64,000 nucleotides of DNA from Trogon surrucura (GCA_020746105.1 CM036619.1:52994635-53058634), one strand, 5' to 3'. Positions 33,908 to 47,750 are shown, counted from the first letter of the stretch. Numbers and translations are program-made. The notes: generated from the letters alone by a model not told the origin.

Positions 33908-36900
33908 CCCGAGTGTCTTGAATCAATGAACTTACCTGTTAGGTTTCATTTGTTAGTAAAAATTAAATATAGCATAGATGATACTAAGGACTAAAGAAAG
34001 GAGATACATCTGGATTTTCAAATGATTCACAAATGCACTTAGTCTTTTGCTTCCTGCTGCAAAATGTTAAAATATAAGAAATCCAGACATCTGACTGGGT
34101 GACAAGAAGCGGGAAATACGTTCATTGCCAAAAGGAAAGGAAAGGAACAAGGGTAAAATGTGACAAGAAAAAATCCCAAATTGTGGCTGAAATGGCTTCA
34201 TATTTTAAGATAAATTCACAAATAAACGGTCCAGATGGGAATCTGTGATTAGAGTGCAGTTTTGTATTACTGAGTGACTCATTCTACCCATTACAAAACT
34301 CCAGCTCCCAGAAATGAATAAATTTTTATTATAAAAGTTCTCGCTAGGCTGATGCTTGGCAAAGTTCTCAACCCATGAGAAGAGTATTTAGTATTTAATT
34401 TCTTCATCAAAAGCAAAGTTTGGCTGGAACAATTGCAGATGTGTGCTAGTTCCAGTCAGTGTTAAAGTTTCTTAGTGATAACTTTGGTGGAAGCTCTTCT
34501 GCCTCTGTAGTACCAGCTGTGCAGGGAGGATCTCTGATGGATCCTTTCCACCCAGGCTCTGCAGCACTATTTCAGTGGCTCTAATGAAGTCATGCATAGA
34601 CAATCAATGCTATTAGTAGATATACCTCTTGCGTGGGCATACTTTCTGTATAGTTCTCTTGCCTTCCTCGTTTCAGCAGAAGGACCTTCAGTTCCACGAG
34701 TGAATGCAGACCTCCACTGCTGGAGCCTCAGAGCTGTTTTCTGCTCTTTCCTCAGAAAGTAACATCCCACAAATGTCTCACTGCCTAACTTTTATGACTC
34801 AGGTATCCTGCCTTTCCATTAAGTCCATCATTCGGAGAATAACCACTGGGTTGAACTCCATAGGTTCGTTTCAGCATTCCTCATCCAAAGCCCTCCTGCA
34901 ATCCTCACTGTGCAAGATACTGCTACAGAATTTATCCTTCTGCTCTAGATGCTGTAAATATCAGTGAGCTCATGCTCCCCATTCTCTGTCTTTAATATAC
35001 GAAGGAAAACGGATGCTGTTAGGAGCTTTTAGATAAACTGAGAATATTTTATTTCAGAATGGTAGAATGACATTGGCTCCACTGTGTAAGAAGTGCATTT
35101 TACCCATAAGCCAGACCAGAAATTGCTTTAATACTGCTTGATTTGCAATAAGTAGCCCTAAAAAACCCAAGTTTCAATTGCTTTCCATCCACTGTCCCTA
35201 TTGTCTCCCTATTCTTTCACATGGTGTGTAGCAGTTTTCCTGACTTCCTTGCAAACTGTAAAGATCAAGCTGATCATAATTCTTGTAGTTTGGTGCCAAA
35301 ATATGACATCGGCATCAAGGGGTAATAGAACTGGGCATCAGACAGAGTAAGTTTTATACAGTGAGCAGCTGCTGTATAATAGTTACTTTGTCATTGTATT
35401 ATACAGAAGGTTTTCATGTGCCTCCAGATGCAGAATAAATAACAGAATTTTGCCTTCAAAAGAATAACTGGCTTGTGACTTCTGTTTATACTCTTTCAGA
35501 TTTTGTATAAACATTCATTGATCTTAAACAAGCACTTTTAGCACTAAAAATGGAAAGGTTTGCAGCTAGGAAAGCCATGTCAGACCCCTTTTTTCTTTTT
35601 AGAATAGATGTGAAATGCATCCAAGAATGGAAATATGCTATATTTAAGTTAAAGACAATTTTGAAATGATCATTTCTCATTTTTGGAATAAATTTATATT
35701 GCAATACTGTACCAGTACCTCTGCTTATTGGTTGCCTATGATACTGAGAGATTTGCAATTTTGGCACCTGATCTATAGTAATGTGATCTTAGTTATTAGG
35801 CATTTTTTTTTGCCACTGGGAATATTTTCATTTTTTTTGTGAGATAAACTGTACATTAATGTCAAATTTCTTCATCAGTTCCATTTTAAAAACTCCAAAG
35901 AATTTCATAAAAGGCTTGCGTTTTGGTTGATAGTCTGACTATGCAATTAAAACCAGTCAAAGATAATTCACGTGAGATTAATTACTGTAAAGATAGAAAG
36001 TTGGATGGGGATTTACACCAACGAAAGAGTTTTATACTGAAAAGAAGTCTTAGTGGATTCTTCTATTGCCACAACTTTACAAAACGTTGATTTTAATGAA
36101 GCTCTAAAATACATAGAGTGATAGCTACTTTCATGAGTTTTCTGTTGTCAATTACCTCACTTTTAAATAAAAGACTCCTGAATGTCTGTAAATACAGCAA
36201 ATTCCTCCTCTTGCTTTTCAGCCAGGTACTCTTTATAGGCAGCTTGCACACTGCCCATGAACAGCCACACTAGATAAACCTTTTGATGTATTAACTGACT
36301 GTGTACATCCAGGCTTGCACACCCATGCAAACCCAGAGTTATGCCTCAGCTGTGCTTGTGGGCTCACTGTCTTTCAGGACCCAAGAGCCTGACCTTGAAG
36401 GGACACATAAACAAAACCTTGGGTGATCCGCACCACGACAACTGCCACCTGCCCAAGATATTCTCAGAGATGACTTTTCCATTTCAAAGTTATATTTATG
36501 TGGCTAACGTCGGCTTTGCTTCTGTTTACATTGAGAAGCTTGTTGGTCTCAGCATTGCTGGAGAGATCCCAGCAACTTTCTGCACTTTTGTCAGTTTTCA
36601 GACTCATCTCCTGGGGTCCGTCACATAGTCCATTGAAATGTTTAGTTTTAGGGCTCAGAAAGCACTTTTGCATCTATAGCAGTGACTTCTCTGTCCAGCA
36701 GCCCACAGGACACTTGGAGAATGGCATGGATGCTTGTGTTGGGATATATTACGTGTGAAACACAATTCATGACTGTAACAGGCATTTTCCTCAGAGCATG
36801 GAGATCTAAATCTCACTGTTAGCCCATTTTTCCCTGGCCAGCTGGGATCAAAGTCAGGTTATACTCAGTGCATCCACAACCTTGGGAACCTCCAGAAAAT

Positions 36901-39584
36901 GAGGGCTGTTTCTTAAAATCCACCCTAAAGCTACTCTTGAGTTCGTTTCGTGCTCATAACAGTATTTAACATTTTGTTCAGAGTGTGTTTAATGCAAATT
37001 ATGAAAATTGACTGGGGACAGACAGTGGGACACCAGATTCCTCATCCGTCCTGTGTGTATTTCTAGTCTTGTAAACACTGCATCTTTTTCTGTTGTGGAA
37101 TAGCTTTAAGAAAAACAGTGAATTTGTGTGTAGTGGCTCAACTCTGAGAAGCAGCCTGACTGGCCCTTCCTGACAGTCATAAGAGAAATGGAAATATATC
37201 TAGTAATTGCTGCAAGTGTCACAGCTATTTTGCACCATCCAGTTAAGGGACATCCAGCTTGGGAATGGCTTGCCCTGTGAAAGGAGGTGGGTAAAGGAGT
37301 CCGTGTTGTGAGAATGAATAGTTATTGCAATTTAACAAATCACTTCAAAGCACAAAGTCACACACTACGTCATCAAGGTGTGATTTTCCTTCCAAGAATG
37401 ACAGGAAGTGTCAAATTAATTCTGCATCTAATGCAAAGTGAGATTTAATCAGATTATATGTGCTGCTATAGACTAACCCAGACTCTGGTTCTGCTTCTTA
37501 GGACCACCTCTTCTGTAATTTCCTTTACTCTGTTTTCCTCACTTGTTAGGGGCTGTATGAGCTTGTGAGCCCTATGTGTAATGATTTTTTTCTGTTTCTT
37601 CTTTATAATGACCACTGTGGAAAACCCTCATTTAGCATTCCGTCCTGCTTACTGTGTCCTCTGAATTGTCTCCATCTGGTGTGATGTTGCTGATGCTCAG
37701 GTCAAGAAGCACAATTTCTGTTATCATGTAATTTTTAAATTATTTTCTCATTTACCAGTTTACTTGTTGGTTCTTGGATGTCCAGTACCACACAACTCCC
37801 GCTGATTCTGTTCATCTCACTTGTAACTTCAAATGTGCTGTGAAACTTTAGTTGAGATCACTATATCTCTCAACCTCAGGAACATTGCAGAAAGATCATC
37901 TTTGTCTCACATCTTTATAAATGTTTTTTGCATGGTTCCTTTCAGCATGGTAGATGTAATCTGGGACAATGATTTTTTGTTTGTTTTTTTTTAGTCTGCT
38001 TTCTAAATTCTATCTCACTGTCCAAAAATAATTTTTGGCACTACTGTAAATCTCACCAGGTGCCAAACTGGTCCTTTTTAGCTGTCTAAATACCTTTTAA
38101 AATCTGAGAACGCATGAATTGTTTGTCCTTTCTGCTGAAGGAGTCACAAGGTTAAATCTATTGCCAGCTTCGCTTGATTACTTTGTAGCCCTTGTTTTAT
38201 TTTCAGGAATCATATACCTATAAATCAAGAAGATAAATTAGTGCAAATTTGTAATTATCCTGCTTCCACTACCCTATTTGTCCACAAAGACATCCACAAA
38301 ATAATAGCTCACTATTTATATTTAATTCCTGTCTTCACAACTGTAATGGATGGTGCTTGGTTGCTCCAGATCAATAATATCTCTTCAGAAGTCTCATATC
38401 ACCAAATCCCTACATGGAATAACAATCAGAATAATTTCATTTAAATGGATACAATTAGCACTGCAGATGAAGCTATTAAATAAAGTCCATTGATTGTTTA
38501 TCAGGCACTGAGGTGAGATAATTTAAAGATGCTCACTGCTAAAAGTGATAGATAAATTGCCATCAAATTAGTATGCAGCTATTACATTTAATCTTAATTA
38601 ATAATTTAACTTCTTTTTAAATTTCAGTGACAAAGGTAATGAGAAAGACTTATCTGAGATTCTTGCCTCAAAACTAACTCAAGGACCCTACAGATGCTTG
38701 ACTGACAGATACAAGAATGCTAGTATAGTAGGAATTTGTTCTTTTAGAGGATACAGACTGTGTATGGAGACCCAATGTATTCCATATATAAAGAATTTTG
38801 TCAGTAAATATTCCCATATGCAGAAACATTTCAAATGATTGTTTTATGTATCAAAAGATAAATACTTTTTCCCTTGTAAAAGACTTATCTTAGAGGAGCT
38901 TTGATATTTTGGATAGACAAGTATTTAAAGTTCAGGGTTCTTTTAACCTAAAACTAATGAAATCTGATAAAAATCCTTTCATCTATTCTAAAGCAAATCC
39001 AAACCCACTTTCATGTGTACTAAATTCTGGAAATATGAAGATAGAGCTAAGCTCAGTATAAAAAGTGTTTACTGAACCTTTGCAAAACCTTCAGTGGTTT
39101 AGACTTGTAAAACTTGTGAGACCAGACTCTTGGCTGCCATATTTTTTGTCCCAAAGTTGACTCTTATTTGCAAAGCAATGTAGGTTCTATTTTTAGAATC
39201 AGAAGGCAAAAAGAAAAAGATCAGGAAGGCTCTGAATCTCATTCAGTTTCTGATCAAGTTATTAGTAAAATTCCCACTAGCTCAGACAGGGAAGGAAAAA
39301 ATACCAGGAGAAACTGCAACAGCTTCTCTGTGGGCTGTAGAGGTGGTTCTAGGTCAGGTGGTGGAACCAAGGAAGAGAGTTGTCATCTCTTACCAGCATT
39401 CATCCATGACAGGCACTTCTTCCAGGAATGCTGAGAATTTTGAAGTCATCAAATAAATTATTTACGGGAAATCATTTGCTGTGTCTACTCATTCCCTAAA
39501 ACACTTAAATGCATGTCTCTAATGGGCTTAGAAAGCTGTGATGAGGACAACTGCAGGAAAAAGTCAACAGTGTATAACTAAAAG
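33908..39584. other. About 5.7 kb of unannotated non-coding DNA
   Basis: A short block at 34992-35048 resembles 32296-32355 and may be a remnant of the same old repeat. The segment 38450-38640 is AT-rich with FOX/SOX/homeodomain-like cores and looks like candidate conserved non-coding DNA (inference). No exon recognised. Confidence 0.4.
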
Positions 39585-40656
39585 GGCAGATGATTTGAGC
39601 TGGCTGAATGTGGTCTACCTTGACTTCAGTAAAGTATTTGACACAGTCTCCCCCAGCATCATTGCTGCTAAACTGAGGAAGTGTGGTCTAGACTCTCGGG
39701 TAGTGAGGTGGACTGTGAACTGGCTAAGGGGAAGAAGCCAAAGAGTTGTGGTCAATGGGGTGGAGTCTGGTTGGAGGCCTGTATCCAGTGGAGTGCCTCA
39801 AGGGTCGGTACTGGGACCAGTATTATTCAATATATTCATCAATGACTTGGATGAGGGACTAGAGAGTACTATCAGCAAGTTTGCTGATGACACCAAGCTG
39901 GGAGGAGTGGCTGACACACCAGACCTGGACAGGCTGGAGGGTTGGGCGGGGAAAAATTTAATGAAATACAACAAGGGTAAATGTAGAGTCTTGCATCTGG
40001 GTAGGAACAACTCCAGGTTCCAGTATAAGTTGGGGAATGACTTATTAGAGAGCAGTGTAGGGGAAAGGGACCTGGGAGTCTTGGTGGACAGCAGGATGAC
40101 CATGAGCCAGCACTGTGCCCTTGTGGCCAGGAAGGCCAATGGCATCCTGGGGTGTATTAGAAGGGGGGTGGTTAGTAGGTCGAGAGAGGTTCTCCTTCCC
40201 CTCTACTCTGCCCTGGTGAGACCCCATCTGGAATACTGTGTCCAGTTCTGGGCCCCTCAGTTCAAGAAAGACAGGGAACTGCTGGAGAGAGTCCAGCACA
40301 GGGTAACTAGGATGATTAAGGGAGTGGAGCATCTCCCTCATGAGGAAAGGCTGAGGGAGCTGGGGCTCTTTAGTTTGGAGAAGAGGAGGCTGAGGGGAGA
40401 CCTTATTAATGTCTACAAATATATCAAGGGTGAGTGTCACGAGGATGGAGCCAGGCTCTTCTCGGTGACAACCAATGATAGGACAAGGGGTAATGGGCTG
40501 AAACTGGAACATAAGAGGTTCCACTTAAACTCGAGAAGAAACTTCTCAGTGAGGGTGACGGAGCCCTGGAACAGGCTGCCCAGGGAGGTTGTGGAGTCTC
40601 CTTCTCTGGAGACATTCAAGACCTGCCTGGACACGTTCCTGTGTAGCATAATCTAG
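39538..40656 (+). pseudogene. CR1 ORF2 reverse transcriptase, 5'-truncated open frame
   Basis: This 372-codon frame is the longest in the window. Roughly its first 16 residues come from flanking DNA. Motif A (YLDFSK, catalytic Asp about residue 29) is followed by motif B ([14 protein letters not shown], 84-97), motif C (FADD, 115-118, the catalytic Asp pair) and the downstream CRVLHLG motif (149-155). The C-terminal CR1 region includes [18 protein letters not shown] and LPREVVESP. In LINEs this enzyme copies the element RNA at a nicked target. Here the N-terminal endonuclease and polymerase fingers are absent and the ATG is adventitious, so no working protein is expected. Relative to the family as I recall it, some eight residues appear to be missing in frame after DTP (residues 126-128). 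No stop or frameshift has accumulated, a sign of youth. Confidence 0.92.
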
Positions 40657-40737
40657 GCATTCCTGCTCTGGCAGGGGGATTGGACTTGATGATCTTTCGA
40701 GGTCCCTTCCAATCCCTAACATTCTGTGATTCTGTGA
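39585..40737 (+). mobile_element. CR1 LINE, 5'-truncated, recent
   Basis: About 1.15 kb of plus-strand CR1. It starts near the reverse-transcriptase palm (left boundary uncertain by some tens of bases) and ends with ATTCTGTGATTCTGTG at 40721-40736. It lacks ORF1, the endonuclease and the fingers of the polymerase, so it is a dead-on-arrival insertion. The remaining ORF2 is open to its natural stop and the 3' untranslated region is intact, so the insertion is comparatively recent. It is same-subfamily with 33728-33907. As usual for CR1, no target duplication is evident. Confidence 0.95.
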
Positions 40738-43700
40738 AGACTGAGCAGCAAGGTTCTTTTGAGGAACACTTACACATATTACTTTTTTTCTTTGCGCTTA
40801 ATATTGGGAATAAAAATCTTCAGGATCTAATAAACTCCTCTCTAACATCTTTGTTTCAGTTGCCTTCAGTCCCTGTTTCCTATTTGCCATAAAAGAAGGA
40901 AAAGGGTGGGAAACATAATAACAAAATAAACTTTACCTTTTGTCTTTACAAATATCTGGAAATTTTTATATTTTTGCCAGGATCATATTCATTTGACAAC
41001 TTGAATTTAACTGGAAATAAAGAGCTGAAATAAGCTGAGAGTGTTATTTACATCCAAGCAAGGGCAAGATCCTTTTTATGTGCCACTTCCTGCGGTTCTG
41101 TTTGCTAATTAAAGAAAAAACTGACACGAGTGAAGCCACATGCTCACGGTGCATAATTTTTGGAAAGGCAGCAGCAATTTAAAAGTAAGTTTCACACTAG
41201 CTCTGAGACTCATGTCAGATGCTGCCTGCTCGCTCTAGTTCATGAAGGCCATTTATATTCTAAATTTAAAAATAACTTGGTGCTAGCACATTCCATTAAT
41301 AAATTAGGACTAGAATTTTATGTTTTCAAAGGGTATGGTGCAGTATAAATAGACTTTCTAAAAATGGCTGAAACTCTGTTTGAGTGTTTCTCTTTCACCT
41401 GCTTTTATTTCAAGCTCTTGTTCCACTATCTGCCTCCCCACTTCTGACTGAAGCTCTAACTCTGAAATCCCTTCTGCGTGGTGACAGCAATTTTGAAGAC
41501 ATTGTCACTTGGGAGGAAGGTATTTGGTGAACATGGCCACCAGCAAACCCAGTCTCCATCTCATTCAATGACGGAAAGGTGCTGCTGAGGTCTCAAGCTG
41601 AGTGATAACAAATTGCCTTGTGCGGTCATGGTGTCTAAATGCCCGACTGGAACAGCTTCATGTGCTGCCAGCTCAAAGGAAACACTTCTACTTGCGGTGT
41701 TTTCATTTGATGCAGCTCTTTGCTTTCTGGACACATGCCTACACCACAGCGAACATTTCGGAGCTCTGCTTTCTATTTTTAGGTGAAGAATAGTAGGTAT
41801 CTGGTCTAACTTGACAGATGCCATGGGAGCTTTTAGAGGACAGGTTTCAATTTCATTTGTTTTAGTCAGAAAAGCTGGAGATCTGAAGTTGGGAAAAAAC
41901 CCCAAGTCCTCAAAAACACAAATGAAGGAGGTTTTACCAAAATTAACAATCTCTAAGCCAGATAAAAAAAATATTTTCTTTTCAATAAAATCTCATTTAA
42001 AAATTGAATACGTTTAATTTGAATGTTGACCTTTTCAAAAGACTAAAATTAATAACACCTATTTTGTTTTTGTAATGTACTTAAAATATCTCAAGAAATT
42101 TCTTCAGACCAGAAATTCCATAACAGAGTCTAATATTCTGACAGTTTCTAAACACTGAAAACTGTGAACAGAGATTTTTTTCCACAAATAACCTGTACAA
42201 AATATTTTGCCTCTTCAAGGCGTGCTCCTCCACTTCATCCCCCAGGATGGTTTTGTTAAGGCTAGTGGAGGTGCACACCAGTTTTATGGACCTGAGTATG
42301 ACTTTTCTGGGGCTCACAGATCTACCTTGTCTGAGAAGTGTGGGAAGGTTGTGTAGTTCTGACTGATTGAAACAAATAGTTCTACAATACCTTTTTGTCA
42401 GTATTATTTATCAGACTGATGACTTTCTGTTCTTAGAAGTTCCAGAATTTTCCTTTAGAGACCAATTTCCTTTGAAAAGTATCCTCTTAAATCTCAGACT
42501 CCACGGACAAGAGATTAGGGTCAGCACAAAGATAGCAGTAAAAGAATATACACTGGTCAAAACTAGAAAAAATGTCAATTAATATAAGAGATCCTTCAAT
42601 AATCATTATTTCACTCAAAATTTCTCCCCTCATTTTCAAGAAAATGTGAAATCAGGTGCCTGGGTTTTGGCCTTTTTGCCAGTCTTCCATAATCTGAATG
42701 AACATGACTACTTTCAGTGAAAATGTTGGGACAAGTATAGGGCCAGACAGTGAAAAGAAGGGTCTTCGATTAGGTTCTCTGGACTTTCTGGGCAGTGCCA
42801 AGGTCCCAGGAGGTTTTCTGGCAATCTAACATGTAGTCATAAATATTCTATCTTCACACATTTGTGAATGGAAATACTTCCAATACGTACTTGCAAAACA
42901 AAAATAATATCCTGTGTTGGCTGACATAAGTAAGCCAAAATGCCCTCCTCCTTCTTCATAGGAAATCTAAATTTTTGTTCTGCACATGCCTGGAGAACCA
43001 AAATACCCATGGACTTAGCAATGTGCTTCTCGTAGAGTCACTGAACAGAAATACATATGAGCAGCTTTCTTATGGATGAAAATTATCAAATTCTGTGTGG
43101 CAGTGAGTCAACAGAATTGTATGCTGCCTGACAGACATCAGCTTTCATTTGAGCTTTCTCCAGGCATTACCCGTAGTCAGGATTTAACGATCATTAGCTG
43201 TTCTGACACTTTGAAAGGCTGCAACCTGGTAGATCTCAGATTTGTTTATACTCTGTTCATGATCAGAGCTTCACATCAAAGGCCACTTTCCCTTTAAGAA
43301 AGGGTTAAAACTGAGGTATCCAGGTTGTTTTAGGATCCATTTAGGAAACTAGCACAGTGTGGCCTTTATACAACCCATTCATAGAATGGTCACTCATTTT
43401 CCTGTTAGAAACTTAAGAGGTCTCTATGGAGCAAATAATTACTTTGAAAGCAGTCCAAATGAGATATTTGAACAAATCTTTATTTGTGTGCTTAGAGCAT
43501 ATATAGACCTCTCTGAGTCTCCAGCTCACACGTGCCTGTTGTGTGGGTGCAGCTGTGCAGTGGGACTGCAGTAGTGGATGGAGTGTTGGGTCTCAGGTCT
43601 TACTCTGTATTTGGGTTTAATTGCTAGTGTCTGATGATTTGTTTGTGCTTTTGTAGCTATATGTTTTTCTGCCATGGTATGCCTATATTTCACTGACGTC

Positions 43701-44817
43701 TTGCTAAGCGATATACAGGAAGTATCTAATCAGCCACAGCAGTAGTGCCTCTGCTTAAATTTAGCTTGGAGCTGTTACGTCTTCACATGCAGATTGTATC
43801 CCAGATACTCAGTGTCTGGTTTTTGTTACCACAGCTTGTGCTATAAACAGCTTCCTTTACTTAGTATGATGTCAAGAACAGAGTTGAAGGGCGTGAGAGG
43901 AAGGCAAAAACTGCCTCTAGTGGCTTTGTGTACAATCTGTTTGTCCTAGAAAGCTGACCAAATCATATTTGTAAGGTTTCGTAAAGCGAAGCGTTAGTTT
44001 TCATTTGTGCCATCAAAAGGGTGAGTTCAGCAGTATAACACTCTGCATATTTATATATTAAAGGGCCCGTATAAGCAGTGAAGATAAACAAATACCGGCA
44101 ATTTCAGATGTTTTCTTTATGTACACATACAGATTGAATGATTGGATGCTATCTTCATGGGAAGTAAAAAAGTCAGTTTAAATTCATACTTTAACCCATT
44201 TTATGTGTCTGGTAAAATGCACTGTTATGTAAGAACACTCCTTTAGAGTGCTTCTGAAGTCCACTCCTTCAGCACAAAAGAAGAGTTGCCTGAATTCCGA
44301 CAGGTGGTCATCCAACCTTTGCTGTGCCTACGACGTGTTGCTGCTAGCTGCAGAAAAAGAAAACTGAGGGACTGTAACACACAAATCCCCCCCACAGCAG
44401 AATAGTTAGGGTTATGAATTTTGAAGGGTCAAGCGAAGATTGGAGGAAAATAAAAGGAGAAAAAAAATTGAGTATTTTTATTCTGTAGTAGGCAGGGGAA
44501 GTCATTACTATTTTCCTTATCTCAAGAGCTGATGCATAGGTCCTTAACTCTCTAAATTGGGGAAAATAGTTTCCTCTAATCAGGCTGCAGGTTATTTCTG
44601 GATCTACATGGAGAGGTTATGCAATATGCAAAAAGAAATCAATGACAGAGGAACCTGCAAGCATGTCACACATTCTTATTCTTTTTCTTGTGGAAAACAA
44701 ACAGAAAAAGATAAAAAAAATCAGAAGAAAACTTTCTTTTCTTTAAAAAATATTTTCATGGCAGAATCATGAGACAAGTCTATTTGAATTTGCTCTCCAT
44801 ATGGGGGAAATACATGG
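40738..44817. other. About 4.1 kb of unannotated DNA
   Basis: No gene, RNA or confident repeat. Open frames are under 115 codons, overlap on both strands and show no known domain. Confidence 0.45.
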
Positions 44818-45174
44818 TATTTAGAGAGAGGAGACTGAGAGGTGACGTCATTGATGTTTATAAATACATAAAGGGGGAGTGTCAGGAAGACAGAGCCAGG
44901 CTCTTCTCGGGGATGTCCAGTGATAGGACAAGGGGCAATGGGTGCAAGCTGGAGCATAGGAGGTTCCACAAAAACATTAGGAAAAACTTTCTCACAGTGA
45001 GGGTGACAGAGCCCTGGCACAGGCTGCCCAGGGAGGTTGTGGAGTCTCCTTCTCCAGAGACATTCAAAACCCTCCTGGATGTGTTCGTATGTGACCTACT
45101 GTAGGTGATCCTGTTTTGGCAGAGGGTTTGGACTAGATGATCGTCCAACCTCTAACATTCTGTGATTCTGTGAT
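44818..45174 (+). mobile_element. CR1 LINE 3' fragment
   Basis: Plus-strand CR1 of about 357 bp ending in two ATTCTGTG octamers (45157-45172). The ORF2 C-terminal frame is open from the left boundary to the stop ending at 45104: [18 protein letters not shown], then SDRTRGNG, then [17 protein letters not shown], then a VCDLL end. It is truncated before the reverse-transcriptase core. The 3' sequence GTGACCTACTGTAGGTGATCC links it to the minus-strand copies at 22514 and 24699. The intact frame suggests it is younger than the decayed 24699 copy. Confidence 0.93.
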
Positions 45175-47728
45175 TTATGCTTCACACCTTCTAAGTTGTG
45201 TGGAAAACTATGAGTATAAACATTATGCACAACTTTCAGAACGAAATGTATGACATTTCTTTACACCCTGCCCTTCTGACTATTGCATCCGTCTCTTGTT
45301 CCCAGACTCTTTTTAAAGAGAAGTAAAACAAGTGTTGAAGGAACATAAGGAGAACTTGGACAACAAGCAAACTGCGGATTTGTTTTTTTTTTATACCTCC
45401 ACAGCATTTAACAGATGTCATGGACCGAAACTGGGTCTTTTACAGCCAAAGCCCTGAATCTGCACAAAGTCACTCAAGTCAAGTACCATGCTTATCTCAG
45501 TCCAAAGCAGATGTAACAGCATTTGTGTTGTGGCTAACTAGATATTATATAATAAACATCATCAACTTGTCAGCTCATCTGGGATGCAGACTCTGTAGCA
45601 CAGAGCATGCTGTATGTCAGAAACACCTATTGATTCCAGTCCTGCTTAGGTTGCCTACTGCTTTTGCTAGCAAACACCAGCAATGAGTGTCATTTTCTCA
45701 ATGATGGGAGAAAACTTATCTCTAGAGCCTGAGCTGAAGAGCCTGGGCCAGAAGAATCTTATCAAACTGACAACAACAGCAACAGTAAGGCACTACTACT
45801 TTTACTAGTAATATAGTAGTGTAGTAATAATGGAGGTGGTAATAGCAGTGCTAGTAATAATTTATAACACTGAGAAAAAGAGCCTCTTGCAGGACCATAG
45901 CAATTTGGATTATTTTAAAAAGGGAATTTGGATAATTTTTGTCCTTATCAAAATTCCTAGGAGTTATGCCTGGAATTCATTGCATATAGCCGTGTGTGAG
46001 TTAGGCAGTGATGTGTATTCTCTGCAACTGATCAAAATCTTAGTGAAAAAAATGTCAGAATGGGACTAAAAAACTTGGCAAACTTTATTCATGTCCCCAT
46101 ACCACTTTTGACTTTCTGCCTCTGTTTTCTTAGTCTCTATGTCCACAAAGTCCTCTTCATGATCAGCCCACTCCAACTGTTTTCACATGGAGAGCAGAAG
46201 ACCATATACCACTTATATCCAAAGAATGAGATTTCCTAAGGATGCTCCTTATCCGAGCAAATGCCTCTGGTGGTTGAGGAAATGTAAGCTTTATCATAAT
46301 CTACAGCCCAAGAGTTAAAGCTGACAGGAATATTCTGCTGTACAGAGGAAAAGGTAGCTAGTATTTTGATTCTCAGTGGAGTAGGAAACTTGCAACATGT
46401 TGAAAATTGCCCAGGGCACAAATAAGGCAAGAGACCTAAACCTAATCGCTTGCACATATCAAATTATTCTTAAAGCAAAGTAGCCTGTCTCTAAGGTGGA
46501 AAGTTGTTTGCACAGAGAATAAGTGTAAGCATTTGAAATCCTGCAGTCAATCTCTTTCTAGTCATATAGCAAAACAGTTGCAATGCCTGGTGATTTAAGC
46601 ATTATATCTGGACCAAATGCCAGGCATGGACATGACGAGTAGATACATGAGATGGAGCGGCCGGGAAAGTGAAATGCATGAAATTCATGCACGGGCATAT
46701 GTATTCCTCCAGTTACTTGCACTCCCCATCTTCAGGAAAAAAAGACTTACTGCTAGTTCTAACAAAGGATGTAGTTAAGGCCTTCAGATCATCACGTTGC
46801 TCAAGCTGAGGCTTTTTCTGCAGGTCCTTTTTATAGCGTCTTGGAGCTAAGCTCTGCGCTTCTCCTCCTGCTGTGGACTACAGTGGTGTTGGGCTCATGA
46901 TTCTCTACTAAACCTTACAGGAAAATATGTCCTTCTGTTTACCAAGTGGTAAATTTCACCCAAGAAAAGTAGTTTGAACATGCTAACCTGTGATAGAATA
47001 GCACCTATTAGTGAATAGCACAAATCCAAAGGTACAATTTCCTGTGCGTAACTGGTTGCTGTGCCCCAGAATTTTCCATTTTGTAGGTTTCAGGAAGACA
47101 GGAATGATTATTGTTATCATCTTTATTAAGGATGCAATCTTGAGGATTTCCTGGTGGTATACACAGCACTCTAAAGTAAAGCAGGGGCGCCCTATAAAGC
47201 ATTGTGGCAAAAATAGTGATCAAAAATGAGTCTTTAAGTAGTTGAGGACAAAATAAAGCATTCTAAGACTTAAAATAAGAGACAAAATATGAGACACAGA
47301 AACAAAATGACATCTGACATTGTTAATTGATGAAATTGTTATTGAAACTGTAAATATTCATTTACTTGATAAAAACTGTACATTTGGGTTTAACTTTTTT
47401 TAAAAAGCAGTTTCTAAACTCTGCACTTGAGGATGAACCACTTTGGAATTTCAAAAGCAGAAAAATAAATAGCTGGCTATGTACAATAAAAATCTGAAAT
47501 ATTTGGAGCTGTTAAATTAAAATGAGTTTCATGTCTCTACTCTGTTTTCTGAAGTTGATAAAACTAGATTTTACCTCATATCCTAAATTCCTCACATGCG
47601 ACCTTTGTGACCTTTAGTATCTCACATAATTTATCTGTACGCGACAGATCTCTAAGAGCGGAATTATGCTTCCCTACTTCATAGAACTGTGAAACCAAGT
47701 TGTGTATGCATAAACAGACTATATGTAC

Positions 47729-47750
47729 ATATATATATATATATATATAT
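47729..47750. repeat. (AT)11 microsatellite
   Basis: Eleven uninterrupted AT dinucleotides, likely length-polymorphic. Confidence 0.9.

Noticed and set aside
38630-38650. TTTTTAAATTTCAG followed closely by AAAGGTAATG, like splice acceptor and donor
   Set aside because: The enclosed exon would be about eight bases with no supporting frame on either side.
40045-40524. 159-codon minus-strand frame
   Set aside because: Antisense shadow of the CR1 reverse-transcriptase frame.
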